From contig JAAONU010000001.1 in assembly GCA_012932295.1 (NCBI GenBank), positions 930,001-994,000 on the forward strand: a stretch of 64,000 bases of DNA, written 5' to 3'. Under the pieces are notes generated by a model that ran no database searches, was not told where the DNA came from, and saw nothing but the letters and a program-made list of their open reading frames with translations. Position numbers and translations under genes: made by a program. Below are positions 12,404 through 23,670 of this stretch, one piece after another (the first letter of the stretch is position 1; every line of letters begins with the position of its first letter). This DNA comes from Cyclina sinensis. Lineage: Eukaryota; Mollusca; Bivalvia; Venerida; Veneridae.

Positions 12404-14764
12404 GTTTTTGTCTTTCTTTTTTCTTTCTCGTTCGCCCAGAGAGCGACTCTATAATGCCTTACACAACGCTGTATCGTTCTTTCTTATCAAGTTTCAGACC
12501 TTCTCATGAGGGCTAATCAAAAGTTTTGCTCGGAAAATTTATTTTTACATAGCAAAGAGTTAACAAGCTTTGTATATGTTAGCAAAATTCCGATTCCAAT
12601 TGTGTGAACTGAAATTCATTACCATGTTTTAAGTGTTAAAAATCAAACTGAACTTTCCCTAAAGTTTAGTTGCAAATGTTTCTTATACAATTCAATTTAT
12701 TTTCAGAAAATAAATTCACTGATTACTCCATAAAAATATTGTTAAACATCAAGCTATGCTTATGCAAACATTGTTCCTGTTTATTTTAAACAAATGCGTA
12801 CGGATATTTTGAAAGCGAGTGAAACATTGAAGCTAATTTGACAAAAATTGTAGTGACTTTTTGGCCGACCCTCTCACGTACCAGGTATGAGACAAAGCTC
12901 CTAGTGACAGCAACGGGATGTAAATATGTAATCAGTAATTCTAAATCACATTATATAGTGAAGTTCAGATTTCTTTTGTGCAGCTGACTGTTTAAATATA
13001 TCCTGATCACGTTCAAAAACATCAGACAAACGCTCTTTGCAAGTCACTGATCACAAGTGAACATGATGCATCGGCCGTGCACGGAAAAAAAAACAACTTT
13101 TATCAAGTAAATATACCTAGAAATTCATTGGATAGGTACATTAAAATTGTATGAAACGGTAGCAAAATTAAAACAAAAATAATTCCCTTTTATAATCTAT
13201 ATCTTAAAGAAAAATAAATAGTATATGAAACCTGTATTATTTTCTTCCTTTGAAACGTTTATTTACTACTTAACTAATACTGTTAAATGTATTTCACATC
13301 TATAAATTGTAATCTGAAAACTTCAACCTATTTGAGGACACAAACACCGTTTAACTCGCTCGAACTTTTAACCCCTAATTCAAACTGAACTGTATTATTT
13401 GTGTGCGCGTTGAAGTTTCGTACATGTTAAAGAAATACAAATATAATAGCAAAACTAATTACAACAGCAAGCAGAAAAAACTTATTAAAACATCCTCCGG
13501 TAGATGTTTAAAAAATGAATGACCAACTTACGTAAGGATAAAGGTATTGGCTTATCATTTAAAAAGAATATGTTGTTAAGCACAAGAAAAGTCCGTAGGT
13601 AAGCACTATATTTGACTGGATCAAACAGAATCATTGTCAAAAATATCCAGATCTATCCATTCGAAATGAAGCCACCCGCGACTGAATATTTTTTTACATG
13701 CATAATCGTGAATGCATGTACACAAAATTAAATTTTAGGTTTATTTCTAAGCTATTTGAGTGCATACTAAATAAAAGTAGACATTTATTACTCATTAATA
13801 TTGACATGTACATCAATTTCCGCGTTCAGTTAAGCCATTGGAGTGGTCATCTACAGCTCAAATTTTACTTAGTGAAGAACGTTTTAATTACATAAAAGGA
13901 CTTTAAAAAATGTACAGACTGATTTAGAAATAAAGCCTGCATAAGAGGCATACAAGTAAAATTAACTAAATCGTCTCTTACTAGTTGCTAAAAAGAGTGT
14001 TTCCCATAAGTAAAATAGCAGAACTTAAATGTATTACAAGATTGTAACATACATAAATACGAAAAGCAATAACATTTACTCTCACACACTATATACAGTC
14101 GCCAGCTTTTAATTTTATGATAATTATATGATAATTTTATGATAATCTTATGACAACTGTATGCTATTTATATGATAAGCATAACGAAAAAAAAAGAAAG
14201 TCTAACATACACGGAGAAAGGTTACTAACTACCTTAACAATATCAAAGGTAATGGTTACGAGTCGAAATCGAATCACAGAATACTGCATTGATGACAATG
14301 ATGAAGATAAAATTGGTTCTCTTTGAAATAATAGAACAACATAATTTATTTCAACGGGTAGCTTGAAAACTGTCAATAAATCGGCCCAAGTTAATGCAGT
14401 GCGACTTAAAATTTAAATGTACTTAAACTATGGGTACAAGTGTAGTTAAATGAGGTTCACTGACACTAATTTCACGAGTTTATCTAATAAATGTCGCGAA
14501 TGCTTGTGTTATCTTGAAACCCGATTACAATTTTGACAGCAAATGCACAGCGAAGTCCTATCCCTTACATTACATACTGATATTCTAATATCCCGGGTAG
14601 TTGATCACACGGTTGAATATTTGGCTATAAACTAAGTCGTCAGTCGGATTTGTCCCGGTCAACTTTTTATGTTAGAAGTAATGGTGAAAGTCATGTAAAC
14701 AAACATTGATATTGTGTTTATTGTCGATGTGATTGTTGCAAGAAGATGACTGCTTTTAACAAAG
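12404..14764. other. Upstream region of the ceruloplasmin-like gene and gene-free DNA
   Basis: The first ~100 bp beyond the start codon is a pyrimidine/purine-biased likely 5' UTR and promoter (a TATA-like ATTATA on the minus strand near 12450). I found no iron-responsive-element hairpin (CAGTGN loop). A degenerate TATGATAAT-type run lies at 14117-14175. Nothing else is recognised. Confidence 0.4.
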
Positions 14765-16445
14765 TTGCTACGGACCTGGTTAATTGACCCCAGATGACCC
14801 ATATTCGAACTTGACCTAGAAATTACCGAAACAATATCTTTGACAAATTTCCTGGATATTTGGACTGAAAAAGTAGCATCTAGAGTGTTAACAAGGTTTC
14901 TCGATATTTAGGCTCTGTGACCTAGTTTTTGACCCCAGATAACCCATATCCAAAGTTGAGCTACAAATCATCAAAACAACCTATTTGACAAATTTCCAGG
15001 ACATTTGGACTTAAAATGTAGCCTCTAGAGTGTTTACAAAGTTTTTCCATATTTGGGCTCTGTGACCTAGTTTTTGACCCAAGATGACCCATACTCCAAC
15101 TTGAGCTAGAAATCATCAAAAAACCTGACTGACAAATTTCCAGGATATTTGGACTGAAAATGTAACATCTGGAGTGTTAAAAAGTTTTTTACATATTTGT
15201 ACCATGTGACCTAGTTTTTGATTCCAGATGACCCATATCCAAATTTGAGCTAGAAATCATTGAAACAACCTTTCTGACAAATTTCAAGGACATCTGGACT
15301 AAAAATGTAACCTCTAGAGCTTTTACAAGGTTTTTCTACTTTCGGGCTCTGTGACCTAGTTTTTGACCCCAGAGAACCTATATTCAAAACTGAGCTAGAA
15401 ATCATCCATAGAATCTCTCTGACAAATTTCCAGGTTATTTGGACTGAAAATGCTACCTTCAGAATATTAACAAGGTTTTTCCATATTTGGACTCTGTGAC
15501 CTAGTTTGTGATTCCAGATGACCCATACTCAAACATGATCTAGAAATCCTCAAGACAATTTTTCTGACAAATTTCCAGATTATTTAAGCTGAAAATGTAA
15601 CCTCTAAAGTGTTAACAAGATTTTTCTATTTTTGGGCTCTGTGACCTAGTTTTTGAACCCAGATGACCCATATTTGAACTTGTGCTAGAAATCTTTGAAG
15701 TAACCTTTCTGACAAATTTCCAGATTATTTGGGCTGAAAATGTAATCTCTAGAGTGTTAACAAGATGTTTCTATTTTTGGGCTCTGTGACCTAGTTTTTG
15801 AACCCAGATGACCCATATTTGAACTTGAGCTAGAAATCATAGAAGCAATCTTTCTGACAGATTTCCAGATTATTTGGTCTAAAAATGTTACCTCTAGAGT
15901 GTTAACAAGGTTTTTCAATATTTGGGCTCTGTGACCTAGTTTTTTAACCCAGATAACCCATATTTGAACTTGACCTAGAAATCATCAAAGCAACCTTTCT
16001 TACAAATTTCAAGATTATTTGGGTTGAAAATGTAACCTCTAAAGTGTTAACAAGATTTTTCTATTTTTGGGCTCCGTGACCTAGTTTTTGAACCCAGATG
16101 ACCCATATTTGAACTTAAGCTAGAAATCATCATTAGAACATTTTTGACAAATTTCCAAGATATTTGGACGGAAAAAGTAGCCTCTAGAGTGTTAACAAGG
16201 TTTTTTCTATATTTGGGCTCTGTGACCTAGTTTTCCAACCCTGATAACCCATGTTTGAACTCGTCCGAGATATTAATGAGACAAACATCCTGACCAAGTT
16301 TCATGACAATTGAGGCAAAAATGTGACCACTAGAGTGTTAACAAACCAATTGTTAACGGACGGACGAACAGACGGACGGACGGACGACGGACAAAAGGTG
16401 ATCAGAAAAGCTCACTCTGACACTACGTGACAGGTGAGCTAAAAA
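14765..16445 (+). repeat. Array of about eleven 145-bp core repeats with (ACGG)n and terminal hairpin (pearl/INE-like, family B)
   Basis: Each unit contains 'ctgtgacctagtttttga...ccagatgaccca', 'gagctagaaatcat', 'tgacaaatttccag' and 'ctctagagtgttaacaagg'. The 'tgtgac' anchor falls at 14916, 15061, 15205, 15350, 15495, 15640, 15785, 15930, 16075 and 16221, so the period is 144-146 bp. The last unit runs into a degenerate ACGG tract (about 16355-16391), then a hairpin with arms AGCTCAC (16409-16415) and GTGAGCT (16434-16440), then AAAAA. Tandem core, tetranucleotide tract and terminal stem-loop match the architecture described for bivalve pearl elements, now viewed as non-autonomous Helitron/Helentron relatives. 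Confidence 0.8.
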
Positions 16446-17094
16446 CCGCTGACTGCCTTCTGATTGTAACATTCGCATGAGTACGTCTTGTATTTGCTTT
16501 ACTTATCTTTTCTTAAAGTAAAAGTCACAGTCTTTCAGTATACAAGATTGCAAAATAAATTTAGAAAAGACCTTAGTTGAAATCCTTTAGAATCTTTGGA
16601 ATACTTTTCAAAATAAACATTTATTTTTTAATGTTTTTTTTCGGCATATCTTGTATCTATATACAATTGTATATATAACACAATATTGGACCATGGCAGC
16701 AAAAATGATAGTGAATATTAAGGTGGAAAGTTTGATTTGATTTCATGTAGTATGTATAATAAGAAAAAATGAGTATCTTGCGTTTTAAAATCTTTCTGAT
16801 AATTTTTTTTGTTATCATACGTAGCCGTAACTTTTATTTTCAAGAGTTGTGAATTGTCACACCAGTGTTGTAAGCGGTCATAGACCTGCTGTGTAAAGGT
16901 CAAGAAATCTGTCAGTTCCGTATTGGTTGGGGTACATTGAGCCTAACAACGGACGCAAAAAACGGTATGCGACTAGCTGAAATTGCGAAAGAGTGTCAAG
17001 ATATATAACGTTATCACACATTTTGACACAAGACCTTCAGTACCCGAAGCATGCACACAATTTCATTCAAGGCAATATATAAGTACACGAAACC
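16446..17094. other. Gene-free spacer
   Basis: AT-rich DNA with no recognised gene or clear repeat. Short open frames (for example 16718-16903 minus) have no coding character. Confidence 0.4.
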
Positions 17095-17575
17095 AAAAAA
17101 GAAAACTGACACAGTATAGTTTACCTATTTCTTAGAAAGCATATAGGTAACACGTATACTTAACCACAAAACAAAACTGACACAGTATAGTTTACCTATT
17201 TCTTAGAAAGCATATAGGTAACACGTATACTTAACCACAAAACAAAACTGACACAGTATTCTAGTAGTTTACCTATTTCTTAGAAAGCATATAGGTAACA
17301 CGTATACTTAACCACAAAACAAAACTGACACAGTATAGTTTACCTATTTCTTAGAAAGCATATAGGTAACACGTATACTTAACCACAAAACAAAACTGAC
17401 ACAGTATAGTTTACCTATTTCTTAGAAAGCATATAGGTAACACGTATACTTAACCACAAAACAAAACTGACACAGTATAGTTTACCTATTTCTCCGGAAG
17501 CGTATAGGTAACACGTATACTCAACCACAATACAAAACTGACACAGTATAGTTTACCTATGTCCAAATACTAGTT
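17095..17575. repeat. 71-bp minisatellite, seven units, each containing a hairpin
   Basis: The anchor 'ctgacacagtat' occurs at 17106, 17177, 17248, 17325, 17396, 17467 and 17538. All spacings are 71 bp except one of 77, caused by a 6-bp insertion in the third unit. Most units are almost identical. Each unit carries TTACCTAT, a 14-nt loop and ATAGGTAA, so it can fold into an 8-bp stem. The last complete unit has 'tctccggaagcg' where the others have 'tcttagaaagca'. There is no spacer diversity. Confidence 0.9.
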
Positions 17576-18479
17576 AATGGGGTATGTCGTGAAACCATAT
17601 AGTAAAACTGTTTGCACTGCATTACGATAAGAGATGTAAACTACTCACTCTAACGTTAATGTCTGTTTTGCATTTACAGAACAGAACTATTTGAAAGGTG
17701 GTGTGATATCTGATGTCACTTGTGTCACCATTCATCATGCTCCAAGTTGGTGTTGTAATTGATTCTTACAAGGTCATTCTCGTATAAATTGTTAAATTGC
17801 TTTTAAAGTCGGAATTATTATCATTTGCATTCGCAATCGGGCAAAGCAAATTCAGAAATAATCAAAAAGTCTGTAACGCCGTATACCGCTCCCGCCGTAC
17901 GTAGCTCCACGGGGAGACTAAAACTGAACACAATGAAAGGGAGCTGTGTGCCCCATTTTGACAGGTACAGCTCCCCGTACCCGATTAAAAAACTAGAGGC
18001 GTAAGAAAATTACGTATACGTGTTTGTGTTTACATGTATATTTCACACGATAATTAATTTTAACTATGTACTGTCACTTTAGTCTTACACAGTGTAAAAA
18101 AGTACGTTTATTCTGTTTTTAGCGCTAAAATCTTCATCATTATCATCACCACCACCACTACCATCATCAATATCATCATCATATCGATTTAATTCACCAT
18201 CCCTGTCTAACATGAGTGTTGATCAAAATGTAAACTGGCTCTTATTTTGATTCAATCATGTTGAATTTGAAATCACTTTTATGGGTCAGATTCGTCTCGG
18301 ACCTAGACGTCATTGTTGACTAGATTTTTTGACGTTATATCATTATTCCAACGACCATTTAATCCCAGTTTTGCCGGCATGATGTACAAGTTAATAAAAA
18401 CACTTAATGACTTATCTTAAATCACATCATTAATTTACAAAAATATTCATTAAAATGTAAAATGTTCATAATGTTTCAA

Positions 18480-19237
18480 TCCCCTGTCCAACAAGGCAGT
18501 CTGAAGGACAGCTAAATCCCCTTCCGCAGCGGACATGAATGTATACTTCTTGACCTTTAACCAACCATGACCTTGATGTTGTGCCATGCATATTGTAAGC
18601 ACATAGTCTCATGATAGTAATTATTTGTGCCAAGTTATTTAAAATCTCCCATTAAGTCAAAAAGTTATGGAGAACATTTAACCTTGACCTTGGGGGTAGC
18701 AACCTGGATGTTAGATTCTGCACATCGTGTCATAGTGGTGATCATTTGTGCAAAGTAATTAAAAAAACTTTTCGTAAGCCAAGTTAGTAAGTTATAGAGC
18801 AGACGTGAAATGTGGATATTTGACCTTAAACTGTGACCTTGACCTTGTGGGTAGCTACCCAATTATTGCGCTCTGCACATCGTCTCATAATGGTGATCAC
18901 TTGTGCCAAGTTGTTTTATAAAAATTCCAGCAATTTAAAAGTTATGGAGCAGACACGAAATGTAGACTTTTTAACACTTGACCTTTAAGTGTGACCTTGA
19001 CCTTTGGGGTAGCAACCCAATAATTGCGCTCTGCACATCGTCTCATAATGGTGATCACTTGTGCCAAGTTATTTTAAAACAGTTTCAGCAGTTAAAAGTT
19101 ATGGAGCGGACACGAAAGTGTTACGGACGGATAGACGGACGGATAGACGGACGGACAGACGGACGGACGGACAGACGGACTGACAGACGGAGGCCATTCC
19201 TATTATCCCCCCCCCACTTTGCGGAATGGGATTAAAA
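18480..19237 (+). repeat. Pearl/INE-like array, about four units of ~155 bp with (GACG)n tract and hairpin (family C)
   Basis: Units contain 'tgaccttgacctt(g/t)gggtagcaaccc', 'gcacatcgtctcataatggtgatcacttgtgccaagt' and 'gttatggagcagac'. The 'gtagc' anchors are at 18696, 18851 and 19009. The array ends in a GACG/GATA-type tract (19118-19190), then a stem CCATTCC (19194-19200)/GGAATGG (19223-19229) with a poly-C loop, then GATTAAAAA. It has the same order of parts as the array at 14.8-16.4 kb but a different core sequence. Confidence 0.75.
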
Positions 19238-19334
19238 ATCTAAAGAAGGACTTAAGTGGCCATTTTGCTTTCCTTAAGACCTGTCCTACTCTGGCCTAAA
19301 AAGCAAAACATCAAGAGCTTTTCTCAATTTTGGA

Positions 19335-19625
19335 TGATGATGATGATGATGGTGATTTTGAAAACAATATCATGCTGATTATCTTGTAATTTCTGTTTAT
19401 GTCGATGATGTAAATGATGATAACCATCGAGGCGATAATGGCGATGATGTAATTAAACGTGATAGTAATGGCGACGGCAAAAATGCTAATAATGGTACTA
19501 GATCTAACTTTAATGATGTTGTTTCTTTTGACGACGACAATGATGATAACGATGAAAACTTTACCAATGATGATGACGACTTCATGTTATATTATAATGA
19601 TGATGAAGTTTATGATGATAAGAGT
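19335..19625 (+). repeat. Imperfect (GAT/GAC)n trinucleotide repeat
   Basis: Long runs of GAT, GAC and AAT triplets. They create an open frame rich in aspartate (19362-19630), which I read as a by-product of the repeat because there is no start codon context, splice site or recognisable domain. Confidence 0.6.
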
Positions 19626-19877
19626 TTTTAGGTTGACAGCCGACATTGTTCTTTTTGTGGCCGACTTGTCAATAAGGTTGGAGAGTCAGTTCATGAAGGG
19701 GAGTTCTATTCGTCGAAGCGAAACATCACTTCTAAAACTGATGCAAGTCATTCTCGGGAGCTTTATTCGTTGACACCTAACGAATACAGCTCCCGGGGAG
19801 CTGTGTTCGTTGATAAGGTGCAACGGATAAAGCTCCCCGGAGAGCTATATACGGCGGGAGCTGTATACGGCATTACA

Positions 19878-20214
19878 TGTTTTTTTTTCTCAATTTAGAA
19901 AGAGACACATCTACTTAAAGTAGAAACCGACCTACTTAAAAAAAAATACACGCGGACGTACGAAACTTAAATTGGTGCAAAAGGAAAATGACGTAACATA
20001 GATGAATTTAGAAGAACATTTGTTATTCTTGGGGCTAAAATTTTATATAGACAGTACTTTAACCTGACATTTATCACCGCAAGATAAAAATTTCTAGGAA
20101 ATCTACTGATTCAACAGATCGCAAAAGTCGACTTTTCAAAGTAAGTACACTGCTTCTCACCTAAGGGACTTTGTTGCTATATTGCTAGGAAATCATGTGA
20201 TATCATTTAAAGAT
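19878..20214. other. Gene-free spacer
   Basis: Nothing recognised. Confidence 0.35.
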
Positions 20215-21050
20215 TACTGTATTCCTAGAAATGTTCGCGGATACAAATTTTCGCGTTTTTTTGATCAACGACATTTTCGCGGAGACAAACGACCGCGAAC
20301 TCCGCGAATATTAAGTCGCTACGGTAAAAATACATAATTGTACTTTCAAGTCCCCGATTTACTTTCACTCAACAACTCGTTATTTAATGTCTTATCTCAT
20401 GGACACTTTGTGAACACTTCTTACTTATATCTACCTTTTCACGAAAGGATTAAGCCATACCGATTTACAAATTTCCGAGCTATTTATTCTCATTTGAAAT
20501 CATAACAGACTTGGTTGCAAAAATGTCGATACGTAAATTCTTTACACCTGAAAAATCAAAGAATATTATTAAATGGTAACTGTAAATAAAAATGACTGTC
20601 TAAAACAATAAGTGTAATGCAAACTGTGTATAACGGTTTTGTGTTGTAACAAATTAATCCCCTGTGTTACCCCCGTGTTAACCAATATGCATATAACAGT
20701 CGACGTTTATTTGTAAATTATCAGTTTACCGTTTGCTTTTTATAGTTTGTACCTCGGTGTAAATATTGAATACTGTGTAAAAAAATATAACCTAAATAGA
20801 GGGAAAATAAAAGGAAATGGACTGAATTATTATTTTATCAGACTTGTGAATGCGTGTATGTATTTGTGTAAATTCGGATTTATGGATACAAGTTCACTGA
20901 CTGGCAATAGATTTCAAGTTAAGAAAAAGCTAGAAATGTTCGCGTTTTTGTTAGAAGTGACATTTTCGCGGCTGAAAAAATTCGCGGATCTATGCTTGAC
21001 GCGAAAAACGCTAACTTAAAAAGCGCGAAATCTTTTCTAGGAATACAGTA
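20215..21050. mobile_element. 836-bp MITE with 17-bp TIRs, CG-rich ends
   Basis: TACTGTATTCCTAGAAA at 20215-20231 is inverted at 21034-21050. Both ends continue into runs of TTCGCG/CGCGAA (such as 'gacattttcgcgg' at both sides). The ends may include a TA target duplication. The 90-codon open frame inside (20747-21019) crosses the right end and shows no domain, so it is not called a gene. Confidence 0.65.
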
Positions 21051-22345
21051 TAGCTTTCACAGCGAAACAATCATATTGGTCGCCTGTGCGGGCATTTTCA
21101 ATCTCAAGAAAAGATGTCTACTCTATTTAATGGAGATTTTGTTTAATTCGGTGAGCAATCATTTCTCTTAAAAAAAAGAAACATTTTTCTAGGAAAACAA
21201 AGAAGATTTATTTCAAATTTTCAACTTCGCAAAAGCAGAAAATTATGTAAAAAATGATATTGCCTTAAAAGGAAATAATAACAGTATCAGACAAAATCTG
21301 ACACTCGGAATTCTCAAGAGACCTTGGATGTAGCCAAATATTTTTATCTTCACTAAAAATAAAGAATGATTCAGTACAGTTCTAATTACTGTATTGAATG
21401 ACAACATGACGTCAAAAGCTATAAACAGATCTCATCATTCTATTCTCAGAGGCAGAAATTTAAATATTTTTCTCTTTCAATACAGAAATCTTATAACTTT
21501 ATATACTGTCTTGTTTCTCAATAATATGCATTTCTGTATCAACTTCTAGGCCATGAGACATTTCAGTGTATTTAAACGTGCACTATTAAAAAATATATAT
21601 TGTCTTCGCTGACAAACATCTTGACTTAGGGTAAGTTAGGCAAGATAAACGACTTTCCACACTTCATTTATATGTGATACGTAGGCCTCCGGCCCATACA
21701 CAATGCAGATATCTACAAATACACATTATAACAACAGTATATGCTAGTTAACCTAAATGAATTAAATATAACTCCAGTTGTATATAGTTAAGTATTCCAT
21801 TCTTCTATTCAATGAATAGTATATATACACTGCTAAACTTCTTAGTATATTTTCAAATCAGAAAATTGCATTTGACAGTATTTCGCAAGAAACAATAAAA
21901 CTATAGTGTTGCATACTGAATGAAAATACACGCAATCTCCTTTTTTTCTCACTACAAGATTGACACACTAAGATGCCGTCCAAATTGCATCTCAACTTGG
22001 TTTGTTAAAAAATGATGCATTTTCTAAATATCAGACTTTTCATTGATATATATATAGCAAAGAAAAAAGTTAGACCTCTAGTAAAAAAAAAACATGATAA
22101 TAAGGTTCTTAGATCCTGATAAGTGATAAGTGTACTTAGATGTTTGAAATTGCTGAAGGGCGTTTTAATGTTGCAAGGCGCAAGACATTTTCTACATACT
22201 GTTTATGAAAATCGTAAATGTGTGCTTTTATCCGAATATCATTCGTACATTTACAGATATCATATCAATGTTTAGTAACTTTATCTGCCTTCATGTCAGT
22301 TTAAATTATATTTTAAAAAAGGTAACAAGAAGCGCCGCAATGCGA
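21051..22345. other. Gene-free, AT-rich spacer
   Basis: No gene, tRNA or clear repeat recognised on either strand. Confidence 0.35.
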
Positions 22346-23670
22346 CGAAAACCAGGTTTTCAACGACCAAGTATTGATGTGACAGGAATTAGGAAGAAAT
22401 ATGGCAGTGAAGTAAAAATGGTGCTGTTATTTTGGTACCAACACAGGTAATTGGTTTCAATATTTCAAAATAAAAATAAATCAGATACCTGAGTAGCAAT
22501 GCCAGGCTGTATTTTCATGTAAGCTACACACATGCCAAGTTGAGTATCAATAGGTCAAAGTGTGCTGAAGTTATTAAGTAGAAGCTGAAAATTCTATTGT
22601 AAGCAAGTGACCTTGATCACAGACACCTGGGTAGCAATCCCAAGCTGCCTCTTAATATAAGCTACCCATATACCAAGTTTAGCATCAATAGACCAAAGCA
22701 AACTAAAGTTATTGAGCAGAAACTGAATTTCTATTTTTAGCAACAGTGACCTTGACCTTGATCACAGACACCTGGGTAGCAACGCCAAGCTGCCTCTTGA
22801 TATAAGCTACCCATACACCAAGTTTAGCGTCAATAGGCAAAAGTAAACTCAAGTTATTGAGCAGAAACTGAATTTCTTTTTTTAGCAACAGTGACCTTGA
22901 CCTTGATCACAGACACCTGGGTAGCAATCCCAAGCTGTCTCTTACTATAAGCTACCCATATACCAAGTTTGGCGTCATTAGGCAAAAATAAACTCAAGTT
23001 ATTGAGCAGAAACTGAATTTCTTTTTTTAGCAACAGTGACCTTGACCTTAATCACAGACACCTGGGTAGCAATCCCAAGCTGCCTCTTGATATAAGCTAC
23101 TCATATACCAAGTTTGGGGTCAATAGGTCAAAGCATACTAAAGTTATTGAGCGGAAACTGAATTTCTATTTTTAGCAACAGTGACCTTAACATTGATCAC
23201 AGACATCTGAGTAGCAATCCCAAGCTGCCTCTTGATATAAGCTACCCATATACCAAGTTTCGGGTCAATAGGTCAAAGCAAACTCAAGTTATTGAGCGAA
23301 AACTGAATTTCTATTTTTAGCAACAGTGACCTTGACCTTGATCACAGACACCTGAGTAGCAATCCCAAGCTGCCTCTTGATATAAGCTACCCACATACCA
23401 AGTTTCGGGTCAATAGGTCAAAGCAAACTCAAGTTATTGAGCGAAAACTGAATTTCTATTTTTAGCAACAGTGACCTTGACCTTGATCACAGACACCTGG
23501 TTAGCAATTCCAAGCTGCCTCTTGATATAGGCTACCCATACACCAAGTTTGGCGTCCATAGGCCAAAGTAAACTCAAGTCATTGAGCGGAAACCAAAAGT
23601 TGACGCCCGCTCACCCGCCCGCCGACTTCAGCATTACAATAACCAGTTTTCGTTGAAAACCTGGTTAATA
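22346..23670 (+). mobile_element. Helentron/INE-like element: eight 145-bp repeats bounded by a 17-bp inverted repeat (family D)
   Basis: AACCAGGTTTTCAACGA at 22350-22366 is matched by its exact complement at 23650-23666. The right copy also folds on itself (AACCAG-TTTTC, loop gtt, GAAAACCTGGTT; 23641-23666), and the element ends in TTAATAA. Between lie units carrying 'cagtgaccttgaccttgatcac', 'agacacctgggtagcaatcc', 'caagctgcctcttgatataagct' and 'caagttattgagc'. The 'tagcaa' anchors step by 145 bp from 22631 to 23501 (one earlier step is 138). Subterminal inverted repeats plus a 3' hairpin and internal tandem repeats are the hallmarks of Helentron-associated non-autonomous elements. Confidence 0.75.

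Larger units (their letters stand above)
17872..19877. mobile_element. 2.0-kb element with 28-bp TIRs and subterminal AGCTCCC motifs
   Basis: The left end (17872-17899) and the complement of the right end (19850-19877) share TGTAAYGCCGTATACMGC followed by TCCCGCCGTA, 26 of 28 positions matching. Next to each end are several copies of AGCTCCC or GGGAGCT (left near 17910-17975, right near 19748-19861), like clustered transposase-binding sites. No transposase is present. The interior holds another repeat array (18480-19237) and a GAT-rich microsatellite. The target duplication is unclear. Confidence 0.6.

Noticed and set aside
12404..12560. Iron-responsive element before the ceruloplasmin-like gene
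   Set aside because: No CAGTGN loop with a supporting stem was found.
14765..16445. Satellite DNA or CRISPR
   Set aside because: Regular 145-bp units lack spacers and end in an ACGG tract and hairpin, so a transposable array fits better.
17095..17575. CRISPR-like array
   Set aside because: Whole 71-bp units repeat with no unique spacers, in an animal genome; this is a minisatellite.
19362..19630. Aspartate-rich protein, perhaps a shell-matrix protein
   Set aside because: The composition follows directly from a GAT/GAC microsatellite. No start codon, signal peptide or splice sites support it.
20747..21019. 90-codon frame on the plus strand
   Set aside because: It lies in a MITE and runs through its terminal region; no domain seen.
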